Assembly (NCBI GenBank): GCA_015183035.1
Contig: JACZZP010000015.1
Location: 930,001-994,000 of the forward strand
DNA from: Meloidogyne chitwoodi
Lineage: Eukaryota > Nematoda > Chromadorea > Rhabditida > Meloidogynidae
Length of the DNA: 64,000 nucleotides
Reading direction: 5' to 3'
The position numbers were made by a program, and so were the translations under genes. This document shows, in pieces, positions 11,997 through 24,800 of this stretch (the stretch's first letter is position 1; the number at the start of each line of letters is the position of its first letter). The notes beneath the pieces are model-generated. The model searched no databases, was not told the origin of the DNA, and saw only the letters and a list, made by a program, of their open reading frames with translations.

Positions 11997-12461
11997 TTTA
12001 AATAAATATTTTTTTTTCCTAAAATTTATTTAAAAAAAAAAGAAATTTTCAGATAGATATTGACGAAAATATTTATTAATAAAAAATGAAGTAAAGAATC
12101 GTTGATTATTTTTAAGTAATTTATTTTAAAAATTGTTTATTTAATTTGTAATATTTTTTTTTAATAATTTTTGTTTTTTATTATTATTTTTATATATTAA
12201 ATTATTTTTATTAAAAATATAAATTGTTTTATTTAAAAATAATAATTTTATTTTTTTAAACTTTTACAATTTTCTATTTAATTTTATTTAATGCTCAATT
12301 GTAATAAATAAATAAGTGTATTTCTAACTTTCACCATAGCAACACAAAATATTGAATATAAACATTTATTATTATTTAAAAATAAAGAAAAAAAGCTAAA
12401 CAATTTTAATTCAAAAAAATATTAATTTTATTTAATTTATATAAATATATTTTTATTAGAA
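11997..12461. other. Promoter region of arl-6
   Basis: AT-rich spacer between the GT11 copy B stop and the arl-6 start. It holds an RFX X-box-like site (annotated separately). A pyrimidine-rich stretch ending in AG directly before AAATG-like sequence at 12462 looks like a trans-splice (spliced leader) acceptor. Confidence 0.55.
12330..12343 (+). promoter_or_regulatory. RFX/DAF-19 X-box-like site upstream of arl-6
   Basis: The 14-mer TTCACCATAGCAAC agrees with the nematode X-box consensus RYYNYYWWRRNRAC at 13 of 14 positions. Only the first base differs. It sits about 120 bases before the arl-6 start codon, within the usual distance for X-boxes of ciliary and BBS genes in C. elegans. DAF-19, the RFX factor, drives such genes in ciliated sensory neurons. 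It is also conspicuously GC-richer than its surroundings. Confidence 0.7.
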
Positions 12462-13400
12462 ATGGGTTTATTAAAAGCATTAAGTTCTTTAATTAATAAT
12501 TCAGGAAAATCAGTAAAAATTAAATAAAATTAATTTATAATTATATACCTATTTAGGTTGATATTCTTGTACTTGGCTTAGATAATAGTGGAAAAACAAC
12601 AATTTTAAATCAATTAAAATCTTCAGAAACTCAATCATCTAATATTACTCCAACTGTTGGTTATAATATTGAAAAGTAATAATAAAATAAAATAAAAATT
12701 AATTAAATTTAATTATTTTATTTTTTTAGATTTTCAGCTTCAGGAATGACTTTTAGTGCTTATGATATGAGTGGTCAATCAAGATATAGAAATTTATGGG
12801 AAACTCAATATAAGTATTTTTTATTTTTTAATTATAAATTTGAATAAAATTTTTGAAATTTTTTGGATTATAAAAATATTTTAATTTTAAATTATTAAAT
12901 AAAAATCTTTTTAAAAATTAAAAAAAAAAAGAAATATTCACGGAATTATTTTTGTTGTTGATGCGAGTGATAGATTAAGAATTGCAGTGGCTAGAGATGA
13001 ACTTTGGATGCTTTTAGATCACAAAGATCTTACTTACAAAAAAGTTTTTTTTAATTTATTTAATTTTATTTATTTATTTTTTAGACTCCTCTGTTAATTT
13101 TAGCAAACAAAGCAGATGTTAGAGATGCTGTTCCTTCTTCTGAAATTCATCTTAATTTGGGTTTAGATTTAATTAGGTATTTTTTTATTTAAGAAATTAC
13201 TAAAATACTTTAATAATTTATTTTTAATTTTTAGAAATAGAAATTGGCATATTGTGTCAACATGTGCACTTACTGGACAAGGATTAGATGGAGGAATTGA
13301 TTGGTAAAATGAAAATAAATTATTTTTAATTTAAATAATTTTTATTAATTAAAGGTTGGCCAATAATATGAAACAACTTTTATCTCCTAATAATACTTAA
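12462..13400 (+). CDS. arl-6: ARL6/BBS3 small GTPase
   Basis: Six exons give about 190 residues. The start [10 protein letters not shown] matches the MGLLxxLS start of ARL6. GTPase motifs are all present: P-loop GLDNSGKTT, switch [15 protein letters not shown], switch [15 protein letters not shown] (the DMSGQxRYRNLWE wording is typical of ARL6), NKAD, and the G5 region [13 protein letters not shown]6 in its GTP form recruits the BBSome coat to membranes near the cilium base, so the gene points to ciliated sensory neurons. The upstream X-box agrees with that. The insert [18 protein letters not shown] and the end WLANNMKQL also follow ARL6. Length is normal and no lesions were seen. It converges on a small secreted-protein gene 48 bases downstream. 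Confidence 0.93.
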
Positions 13401-13448
13401 TTTGTAAATAAATTTAAATTTTGTGTAAATATTTATTCTATTTTTTAT

Positions 13449-14027
13449 TTAATTATTTTTTCCATTACATCCATCAGAACATTTTTGAATTAAAGCAAGA
13501 TTTTGCATACCAGGCTTTTGGCCAATGGGGACATTGTTCTATAAATATTTATTTTTTTAAATTAAAAAGATATAGGGAAATAAAAAATAATTATATTTTA
13601 AAATTCCAATAATTAACTACTTATTTATTTTAAATAAGAGGGACAGTTTAACTCATATTTAAATTTAAAAATAAACAAACAAATCCATTATGAGCACATT
13701 TAGCAACACATTCCTTATATTTTTGTAATGCAGCTGGTTCCATTTTTCTCTGTTTACTTACACTATGTTGAACAGAAATCTAAAATAAATATATTAATTA
13801 ATTTAATTAATTTTTAATTATTTTAAAATATAAAAAGATTGAAAATAAATTTACACAAACTTTAATTTAAAAAATAATATTATTGTTTTATATCAATTAA
13901 AGATAAATTTTTTTTATTACTTAACCTCAGGTATGTTGTATTTATCAATATTCGCAGCTTTAATTTCAGATAAAAGAAGGCTAAGAATTAACAAATTTAA
14001 AATAATTATTAAGAAATAATTTTTCAT
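13449..14027 (-). CDS. Small secreted protein with four cysteines
   Basis: Three exons (14027-13926, 13779-13681, 13538-13449), each a whole number of codons, encode 96 residues. The first 25 or so (MKNYFLIIILNLLILSLLLS...) form a clear signal peptide. The mature part is short and has exactly four cysteines in two CxxxC pairs (KECVAKCAH and KCSDGCNG), about 30 residues apart. This spacing suggests a helical hairpin held by two disulfides, but I recognise no family. Small secreted proteins in parasitic nematodes can be effectors, antimicrobial peptides or neuropeptide-like proteins, and nothing here decides between these. The donor after Gly-Phe (GTTTGT) is weak. Without that splice the protein would end a few residues later with a hydrophobic tail. 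Confidence 0.6.
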
Positions 14028-15869
14028 TTTTTAAGAAAAAATATTAAATAAAATGAATTAAATAATAATTTTATATTTATTTAATATTTTTGACTTTAAA
14101 ATAATTTTTAAACAAAAAATTAATAATTAAATTCCAATTGTTATTAAATAAACCTATATTCAATCATTCTTTTCTTTAAAATTATTAAATTTTATTAATA
14201 TAAATTTAAAAAAATATTTATTGTTTTTGTATTCTCTTTTTAAATAATTTAAAAATAAATTAAATATGGGTGTGGTAAAATTAAATATTTTATTAATAAA
14301 GATCAATTAATTAATTCTAAAGAATTAATTAAAAAATAATTACTAATTTAATGTTCTGTTTTTTAAATTTATTTATTTATAGCAAGAAGGATATACCTAA
14401 AAGAAAGAAAAATGTTTCGAAATTAATTAAAATATTTAAAATGTTTTTTTGTGTTTTTATGTTTATTTCACTTTTATTTAATAAAAATAAATTTTTAATT
14501 TCATATTAATAAAAAATCTTATTCGCTCAAAATTTAATTAATTTAATAAATATTAATTAAATTGAAATATTTTTCTCCACACAAATTTCTCTGTAAATGA
14601 CTCTTTTTATTATTATAATTTAATAAAATATTTTATTTTTTTAGAATTTTATACTTAAAATTTTAAAATATTTAAATAGCTTTAGCTAAATAATTACATA
14701 AATTTTGTTTTTTTATATTAAAGAATATTTTTAAATATTTTTAAAATTAATTATTTTTTAAAGTTTAAATAAATTAATTTATTTTTATCCTCATTTTGGG
14801 GCATTATTTTACTTAAGGAGACACCATCTGTTCATAAACTTTGTTTTTATTATTTAGCCAGAGCTTTAGTAATACTTTGACTGTTATTGCTCATTTTAGC
14901 GATCGATTTAGAAAATGAAAATTAATAAATATAAAGGATATTTCTTCTCTCTTGAAAGTAAATATTATTTGTTTTTGTCTGGACAAATTTATAGTGAAGA
15001 TATATTAATTTAGATAAATGTACTAAAAATATAAAATTTTATAAAAAAAAACAAATAAAAATAATTAATAAATTTATATTTAAAAATACTTAAAAATATT
15101 AATTTATATTTTAAAATTATCTTTAATAATATAATTAATTATTGAATAATAAAACTGATTTTTTAGTAGAATTCTCAAAACATCTTCTATGATTAAGGAA
15201 AATAAAAATAAAAATATTTTTCTAAAATAATTTTCACAATTTTTATTTTAATTTAAAATATAAAATTATATATATAACTTTAAATAGAATTTGCAAAAAA
15301 TAACAAAACTCATTGATATCTCTTTTTTTCTAATCCAAAAATCTTTGCACAAATACTTCGTTTATATTCATTGTTTACTTTATTTTATTATATTATTACT
15401 TAAATATTTTTTTTTTAATTTATTAAAGTTTTTTTTAGTAAATTATAAATCTTATATTTTTATTATATTAAATTTTCATTAATTTTTTATTAGTTTTTTT
15501 TTTAAATTAATTTCTTCATTTGCCTATTCTTAGAATATTTTTCTCCTTTATTTTGCATGCTTTTCGGCCTTTTACTTTTATTTCTCACTCATTAGTTTAT
15601 TCATTCAATTTTGCTCTACCCTAACATTTTTTTGCTTTTTTATAAATATAATATTCCCTTCTTATTTACATCCAACCAATCCTTTTTTGTTTTTATTTAT
15701 TTTAACACCTCTACTTGGCATTAAAATAAAATTTTTCTTGCTTTTATTGGTGACAAATATTAGAACATTTTTTTATTATATTTATTTATTAATTTCAGTC
15801 AAACCGGTAAATACCATTATTAGATACTTACACTTTTTTAGCATTAAAATTATTAATTATTAAAAAGAA
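14028..15869. other. Intergenic region upstream of the ryanodine receptor
   Basis: About 1.8 kb of AT-rich sequence with pyrimidine-rich stretches around 15,480-15,760. It presumably contains the promoter and 5' UTR of the ryanodine receptor gene and the promoter of the minus-strand secreted-protein gene. The open frame at 15291-15482 is low-complexity and I do not call it. Confidence 0.5.
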
Positions 15870-18800
15870 ATGTCCGAAAAGGAAGAAAGTGCAGGTAGTG
15901 AACAAGATGATGTTTCTTTTTTAAGAACGGTAATTATATAAATATTTTTAATAATATTTTAATAAAATTTTAATTAATTAATTAATTTAAAAATATTTTT
16001 ATATTAAATTAATATCTAATAAAAAATTATTAAAAAAATATTTTTTTGACAAATAAATAAATAAAAATAAATTTAATTTAATATTATAATTATTATTTTA
16101 GGGTGATATAATATGTTTAACATGTCTTGTAACTAGCCAAAGAGAGGGTGCAGGTGGAGAATCTGAGCGTATTTGTTTAGCTACTGAAGGTTTTGGTAAT
16201 CGAATGTGTACATTAGAAAATGTTTCTGATCGTGATTGTCCACCAGATATTTCTTCTTGTTCTTTATATATTGAAAATGCTTTGTCTGTTCGAGCATTAC
16301 AAGAAATGATGAGTGCTGATGGAAGTATCTCTTTAATTATTTATTTATTTATTATTTTTAAAGTTGTAGGAGGAGGAACAACATCAACAAATAATAATAA
16401 TACAAATATTAACGATATAACAACATCAAAAGGAAGTAGTGGTGGAGGAGGACATAAAACTCTTCTTTATGGCCATGCTGTTCAACTTCGACATGTACAA
16501 AGTTTAATGTATTTGGCCTGTCTTTCATCTTGTTCTTCTAATGATAAATTAGCATTTGATGTTGGTGTTCAGGAGGGAAGCGAAGAAGGAGAATCTTCTT
16601 GGTTTGTTTTAATTTTTGAATTAAAATTAATTATTTGAAAAAAGGTGGACAATTCATCCAGCAAGTAAACAACGTTCTGAAGGTGAAAAAGTTCGTGCTG
16701 GTGATGATGTAATTTTGGTCAGTGTTGCAACTGAACGATATTTGGTATTTTAAATTATTAAAAATATTATTAATATAAAATTAAATTAAGCATATGACAA
16801 ATGTAGCAGAAGATGCATTAATTGGTGGTAGACTTGGATATATGGTTATTGCTTCATTTCATCAAACACTTTGGAATGTTACTTCTTTAAGCTCAGGAAG
16901 TATTCGTATAAGAAATATGGGTGAGTATTCTAAAAATTATTTTTATTTTTGTTAAAAAATAGCAAATATCTCATTTTTTTTGAATTTAAAAAATTCCTCT
17001 TTAATTTTTATTATTTTAATTCTTTATATTTACAGTTTTTAACTTTTATTTTAGTACATTTTTTCCTAAATTTATTATTTTTTGCTTTTTCTGATTTATT
17101 AACCATATTTCTTTAAAATTAAGGCCATCTGTTTGGCAACGACGTTCTCCGTCTATTTCACGGGAATGATGAATGTTTGACCATTCCAGAGAATTGGAGT
17201 GAATATCCTTTACATAATTTAGTAAATTAATAATAATAACTTTTAAAGAAAATTATTATTTATTTTTTAAGGTAATATACGAAGGTGGACCTGCTGTTAC
17301 TCAAGCAAGATCTCTTTGGAGAATAGAATTAATTCGAACTAAATGGCATGGTGCTCTTGTTGGTTATGAACAGGTTGATAAAATATTCCTTTCACATAGT
17401 CATAATTGATACAGTAATAATTTAAATTATTTTTCATATCTTTTAGCCTTTTCGAATTCGACATATAACAACTGGACGTTATTTAGGCGTTGTAGAGGGA
17501 ATGAATGAAAAACTTGTTCAACTTTTGCATAGAGACCGTGCAACATACCAAAATAGTGCTTTTGTTTTATGTCCAAATAAAGATCCAAAAAAGCAAATGC
17601 TTGTTGATGAAAAAGAAGAAGAAGGAATGGGTCAAGCAACTATATGTTATGGAGAAACAAATGCTTTTATTCGTCATGTAGAAAGAGAAGTTTGGCTTAC
17701 TTATCAAACATCAGAAGTTACTCGAAAAGGAATTGGAAAGGTAGAGGAAAAGAAAGCTATTGCACATAGTGAAGGTATTAAAAAATTAATTTTTAAAAAA
17801 ATTTTATTTTTTTTAAATTTATTAGGACATATGGATGATTGTTATACATTTTTTATGGCTTTGAGCGAAGAAAGTATGTCTGCTCGTGTTATTAGAAAAT
17901 GTTCTGCTGTCCTTAATCGTTTTCTCAAGTGAATCTTTTAGAGAAATATTAAATTTATTTTAGTGTTTCACGATTTTTTTTTCGTTTTTTAGAGGAATTG
18001 AAGGCCTACAAACTGATGGAAATGAATCTCGTGATTGGCGCCGTGTTGATTTAAATGAAGTTTTGATGCTTATGAGAGATCTTATTGATTATTTCGCACA
18101 ACCTGATGAGCAAATTGATTTTGAGTCAAGACAGAATCGCTTTAGAGCACTCAGATCACGACAAGATTTGTTTCAGGTAAATTTATTTGTTTATTTCAAA
18201 ATATTTTTTTATATTTTAAATATTTGAGAAAGTTTCCTTTTTTAGGCAGAAGGAGTACTTAATATGATACTTGAAACAATTGATAAATTCTCTGCAATGG
18301 AGGCACTCCCAAATTTTGCTACCCTTGTTGTTGGGGATCGTAATCAGTTAATGTGGGAAGAAATTTCAACTTATTTATATCTTCTTGTTGCTGCAATGAT
18401 TAAAGGAAATCATTCAAATTGTGCACAATTTGCTGCACTTCTTCGACTTGATTGGCTATTTGGTCGGTTAGCAAATCCTCAATCAGCTGAAGGAATTTTG
18501 GATGTTCTATATTGTGTTTTAACTGAATCCCCGGAAGCTCTTAATATGATTAATGAAGGACATATTCGTTCGGTCAGTTTTTTAATGGGAGAAATTAAAA
18601 TTATTAAGTGAATATTTTAATTATAATATTCCACTTGCCTAAGGGTCTTCACTAGTATTTTAATTTTAAAGGTTATCTCACTATTGGAAAAAGTTGGAAG
18701 AGATCCAAAGGTACTCGATGTGCTCTCTTCTCTTTGTGAAGGAAATGGAATGGCTGTTCGAAGTAGTCAGAACACAATAACTGATTACTTACTTCCTGGC

Positions 18801-21800
18801 AAAGATCTTCTTTTACAGACTAGAATGCGCGATTATGTTGCTAGGTTAATTTTTAATTATTTTCTATAAATATTTTTATTTTTTATAGCTTAATTCCTAA
18901 TATTCTTGTTGGTCTAGTAGATGGAAGTTCTCTTTTTAAACGTTGGTATTTTGAGGCTGAAGTTGAACATGTTGAAGCTTGTGAAAGTCCAGATGAACAA
19001 CCTTATTTGCGTGTTGGATGGGCAAATAGTCTTGGATTCAAGGTACATGAGTTCATCAATTATAGGGATTAAGATATTGGGAAGAATTAATATTTATTTT
19101 TAGGCTAACAACTTAATATAATTTAGAATTATTAAAAGCAAATATTTTTTTCAATTTCAGCCTTTTCCTGGTCCAGGAGATGGTTGGGGCTGTGCTGGAG
19201 TTGGAGACGATTTTTGTTCTTATGGTTTTGACGGAATGAATATGTATTATGGTAATATAAACAATAATTTTTGATTTTTTATATAATTTAAAGGTGGTAA
19301 ACCTCGACAAGTCGGTCATAGATCATTCCGAAAGGGTGACGTTATTGGCTGTCTTCTTGATTTGATTTCATCAGAAATTCGTTTTACATTGAATGGCCAA
19401 GCAATCTATTCATTATTTAAAAATTTTAATGTTGATGGATTTTTCTTTCCAATTATGTCATTATCGGCAAAAGTCAGGTAAAAATATTATTTTAAACATA
19501 CCTAAATTATTCCTTTATCTTAATTCTTGCATTTTTTGGTAAGTAAGCGTCAAATGGCCTCTTTACAAACATATTTATTTATACATACGGTAACAAGAAA
19601 TACATTAAATAAGGTGTTTAGCAATTGGTTAAATTGATATGAATTACATTAGAAATCAACAATACACAAGTTTTACAAGAATTTCTATATCGATATTTAT
19701 ATATTTGGTCATCCTCTTACTTTCATGACACCATCATCATCCTTAGCTCATGCCTTACTCTTCACGCTGCCGTTTCGACCTCTCGGATTGGCATAGACAC
19801 TTTGCGCAGGGTTGACCAGCTCCGTCTTGGAATGCGGTCGCAGATTGACGTAGTGAGACTTCGTTGGCTCTGGAGAAGTTGAAGAACGTCGCTTAAAAGA
19901 GAAACAAATTTATGTTAGTTTTTGATCTTTTCAAAATGATCAACTTACCGAATGAGACCTTTCCAGAGTGCGGGCCCTATTCATTTCCCGAAGCAGCATG
20001 AACATTCGGATTCGAGTTGCAAGACGCCAAGGACTGAGGAAGAAGAGTGAGAACAACACCAACTTTATAATCGGCCAAGCCGGGATCACAGCAAGTGCAA
20101 AATCGAAGAGGGTTATCAGCGCATAGCAGGACCTTTAAATATTAATTTTGCTATATATTTACACTAAAAAGCCAAATACCAGTAGACAAGCATATCTTCC
20201 GAGGCAGCCTTCTCATCGGGATAGAAGACACTTAGCAGTAGAGGCGTAACAGTTAGCACCACATTCACAGCAAAACTCCCTTCCTCTGCAAACAGCAACC
20301 ATGTACAGAAAGCAGCCACAATCACCTTTGCCAATATCGCCTCGCTGAAGTAGATGCCCATCTTTGTTTTGACATAGGTCAGCCATCGAGCAGTGAAGTG
20401 CTTCTAAAAAGAAATAAAATTATTAAAACATTAACATGGTTGGAAACAACAAAAATTTAAGCTTACATGGTCCCTAGCTAGCGCATCGAGATTGTCCAAA
20501 GTCACCCGCAGTTGACCGTAAGGCGTGATAGAATTTGATGTCGAATACTCACTGACCATTATTGAACAACGATGTGTGAGTAGAATTACAGGCAAATTAT
20601 GAGTTGTTTTGGTTATTCAACCTTTTCTAGTTTTTCTTTTATAGGGGATAATTTAAGAGAAAGTTCAATTTGAACTTTTTTTATTCATCTACTAAAATCT
20701 TCTAATTATTTGAAATTTTTAGTATCTATCACTATTGCCTATAAATATAACGCTTTATTTTTTCAGCTTATTAAAATAGATTATTTACAGTCCTAATTAT
20801 AATTAAATAAATAAAGCTTTAAACTTTTAGTTTATTTTTACTATCCAATTGTGAGTAAGATATTAAAATTAATTTTAAATAATAATTTTTAGTTGTCGTT
20901 TCATTTTTGGAAGAAATCATGGTCGTCTTAAATTTGGACCTCCTTCGAGTTTTTCTCCAGTCTTTGAAGCATTAAATAGCCAACTAACAGTACAAGAATG
21001 TCTTTCATTTGGGGACATCCCTAAGCAAATTTTTTCTGGTCCATCAACAATTCTTCATTTAATTGAACCTTTTGTGCCAACACCTATAGAAACTACAAAT
21101 ATTTCTTTATCTGGATTTGCATTAGAAGCACATATGAATTTTGCAGAGAATTTACATGAATTATGGGCACTGCGGAAAATTGATTTGGGATGGAGTTATG
21201 GAGAAGTAAATTAAATTATTTTTATTCTTTTTTTATTATTATTAACCCTTTCTCTATATACATATAATAGGAAAAAAAAATTAAGTTAAAAATATTAAAT
21301 TTAAAAACAAGAAAACTATTTTTATTAGGTTCGTAACGAGAAAAACCGCTTACATAATTGCCTTACTTCTTTCGATCATTTACCTGACGCTGAGCGTGCT
21401 TACAATATTAATTTAGCCCTTGAGACATTAAAAACTATTGAGTCACTTGGCTGGCATATGGTAAATATATTTTTATTTTTTTATAATTCTTTGTTCTGTT
21501 TGGTTAAATTTAATGTATTTTTGTATTAACTGTATCCTCTTTTTTCTTTAAAAAATAGATTCTGGATAAACCTCCAACTCGTCTCCGCCCTCTTCGACTT
21601 AACCAAAGTTATGTTCAATCAAATGGTTATAAACCTCAACCTTTGGATACGCATGAAATTGTATTACCTGAAGGAATGCAGCCTTTAATTGAAGCTTTGG
21701 CTAAAAATACACACAATGTATGGGCTAAGGAGAAAATAAAAAGAGGATGGACATTTGGAATAAGTGATGTAAATTTTTTTTTTTTGATTAAATTTTAGTT

Positions 21801-24800
21801 TTTTTTTATTTTTTCTAATTGATCTTTAAATTTTTTTTAAATGATACTTTTTTGGAAAAAATAAGTTAAAAAATATCATTTTTTATTAAGTACGTGGATG
21901 CAGTTCAAAAGCGCACTCCACATTTGGTCCCATATGAACAAGTTGATGAACGAATAAAAGAAGCTAATAGAGAAGCGGCTGCTGAAAATATTAGAACTCT
22001 TCAACTTTTTGGAATTTTTCTTGAAACACCAATTACTGAAAGAGATTTAGAAGCAGAAAAGGAATTACAAGCACTTAACGCATTGACTAGAACTTTTAGA
22101 GCTGAGGCTACATACAAAGTGACTTCCAAAAAGTGGTATTATGAATTTGAGGTTATATAATTTTGTTTTTTTATAATATAGGTAATAATTTTTAGAAAAT
22201 GAACTTTTAAATATAATATTTATTTTTAATTTCTTTCAAAAATTATTTTTTATTCTTTTGATTAACTTTTAATTTAGTCTTTTGAGATTTGTATTTTTTA
22301 GGTTCTCACTGAAGGATTTATGAAAGTTGGCTGGATGGATGTTTCATCCCAACCTGAGAGTAAACTTGGTGTTGATGATTTAAGTTATGGATTTGACGGA
22401 CATTTAATTAAAAAATGGCATCAAGGTGCCGAACATTATGGACGAGCATGGAAAGTTTGAATTTATTTATTATTTTGTATATTTAATTTAAATAGATTGG
22501 TGATGTTGTTGGATGTTTTTTGGATTTAAATGATCGAACAATTTCCTTTTCTCTAAATGGAGAGCTTCTTCTTGACCCATCAGGAAGTGAAATGGCCTTT
22601 GACAATGTTCAACCTACTGCTGGGTAATTAATTTTTAATAAAAATTATCAAATTATAATATTTATGACAGTTTTGTTCCTGCAATGACTTTAGCAGCAGG
22701 TCAAAGAGGAAAATTCAATTTTGGCCAGGATTCTAATTCTCTAAGATTTTTTACTACTTGCGGTCTTCAGGAAGGATATGAGCCATTTTGTGTGTACGTT
22801 AATATTGGAAATTTATATTTTTTGCATTTAATTTAGAAACATGTTCCGTCCAATGCCTTTTTGGTATGCAAAAAGATTACCTCGTTTCACTGAACTAGAT
22901 AGTCATACACGTTTGGATGTTCAACGAGTACCAGCTACTGCGACTTCTCCTCCTTGCTTAAAAATTTCCCAAAAGGCAGCAAATAGTGGAGGAGGCACTG
23001 GAGAATCTGCTCTTGTTACTGGAAGTATTATTCCAGGAGGAGGAAGTGTACCAGAACCTGGTGTTGGTATTGGATTGTCCAATGAACGTTCAGTTGCAAA
23101 AATGGAATTTTTACGTTTATCATTGCCGGTTCGATGTAATCGTACTTTTATTAGAAATAGGTGTTTAACTTATTTTTTAACTTTAAAAAAATTTCTTTTT
23201 TTTTAGTAAAAGCAAAGATGAATTACATTCAAAAATGGAAGACTACCAACAAAAGAGGAACACATCACTCAGTTCTCTAATTAAATTAGGTCAGACTGCT
23301 GTTAGCAATGGAGAACAATTAACAATGCAAAGTGAATCCAAGGTCAGTGCAAATAATTTTAATTAGAAAAAATAAAGATTAATCTCTCTCACTTATTACG
23401 TCCTCTTAAATATAATGGCAAAAATTATTTCAATATCTTATTTCCATTTTATAATGGAATAGATGAGAGTTGAAGTTTATTAAAGATATTTTTACATTAA
23501 TTTTTTTAGACTCGTGGAAAGAAAGGACTTCTCTCTGTTTTTCGTCAGGGCAGTCAAGAACCATTAGATCCTGATAGACGTTCACAACGTACATACAAAA
23601 CATCTTCTTTTGACTCCTCTCCCGAACATCCAATGGATGGTGCTGCTGCTATGCTTGTGTTTGTTATTAATTATTTTGTTAAATAGAAAATTATTAATTA
23701 TATTTTTTAAAAATTCCAGAAAGTCAAGTTTGATGGAACTAAGTCCTGAAGAACGTAAAGCAACAAAAAAAAGTTCTGGTGGAATTTTAGGAAGAATTCG
23801 ACAAAAACAACAACAAAAGTAATTATTAATTTAAATAATAAATTTAATTAAAAAAAAAATAAAGAGATGAGGTAAGAAGGCATCAACGAACAACCGATGA
23901 TACTTATGGAGTTAAAGGACTTGATACAATTTCAGCTAGTGGTATTAGCAGATCAGAGGCTGTTGAAAGTGTTAAAATAAAATAATTCCTCAAATAATAT
24001 TTTAAATTTTTATCACAGGAGTTATGCCATCCTCAGGACCTGGTCGCCAACCTACAGTAGTAGCAAGAAGATCCTCTCCATTGAAAAAACGTTTTGGTGT
24101 TAGTAAAAGGAATCAACCTACACCAATGATGACTTCTACTATTATACCTCTTATTGAAATGAGAGAACCTTCATTAGTTGATGGAACACAACGATTTTCA
24201 CTTGTTGGGCCTGCAGAGGAAGTTGGACCTGTTCTTGACGATGTACTAGCCATGCAGGAAATGGGAGAACAGGTAGATATTTTAAATATAAATAAATAAT
24301 ACAACTTTCTAAATTATCCTTCCTATTTTTTAAATCAGATTGATGAATATTATTTTGGCGTACGCATCTTTCCAGGCCAAGATCTTTCAAATGTTTGGGT
24401 AGGTTGGGTACGTCCACAATTCCATGTTTATGATAAAAGATTTAATGCTGAGAATTCTGTTCGTAAATGTCGTTATACTGAACTTGACCATCAAGGGGAT
24501 ACTTCAGGAAGTATTGAATATCGCAACTGTTACATGTTGAATGCTGTAAGGATATCATACTTCTACATATTTATTTACTTTTTTTAATTTAAAATTTAGG
24601 CAGAATTACTTTCTACTGTTGCAGATCCAAACAACACAAAAGTATCTGGATTATTAATTGGTTGTTTAATTGATACATCACTTGGAGAATTATCTTTTTA
24701 TGCTCAAGGTCAAGATACTGGAATTCGATTTAAGCTTGAACCTGAAGCTTTACTTTTTCCTTCTGTCTTTGTTCAACCAACAAGTCAAGAAATTTTTCAA

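Noticed and set aside
15291..15482. Open frame upstream of the ryanodine receptor
   Set aside because: Hydrophobic low-complexity Leu/Ile/Phe/Lys content as expected from AT-rich DNA, with no splice partners or family resemblance.
24113..24417. Two overlapping minus-strand frames in the ryanodine receptor
   Set aside because: Both mirror conserved plus-strand coding sequence with normal splice sites.
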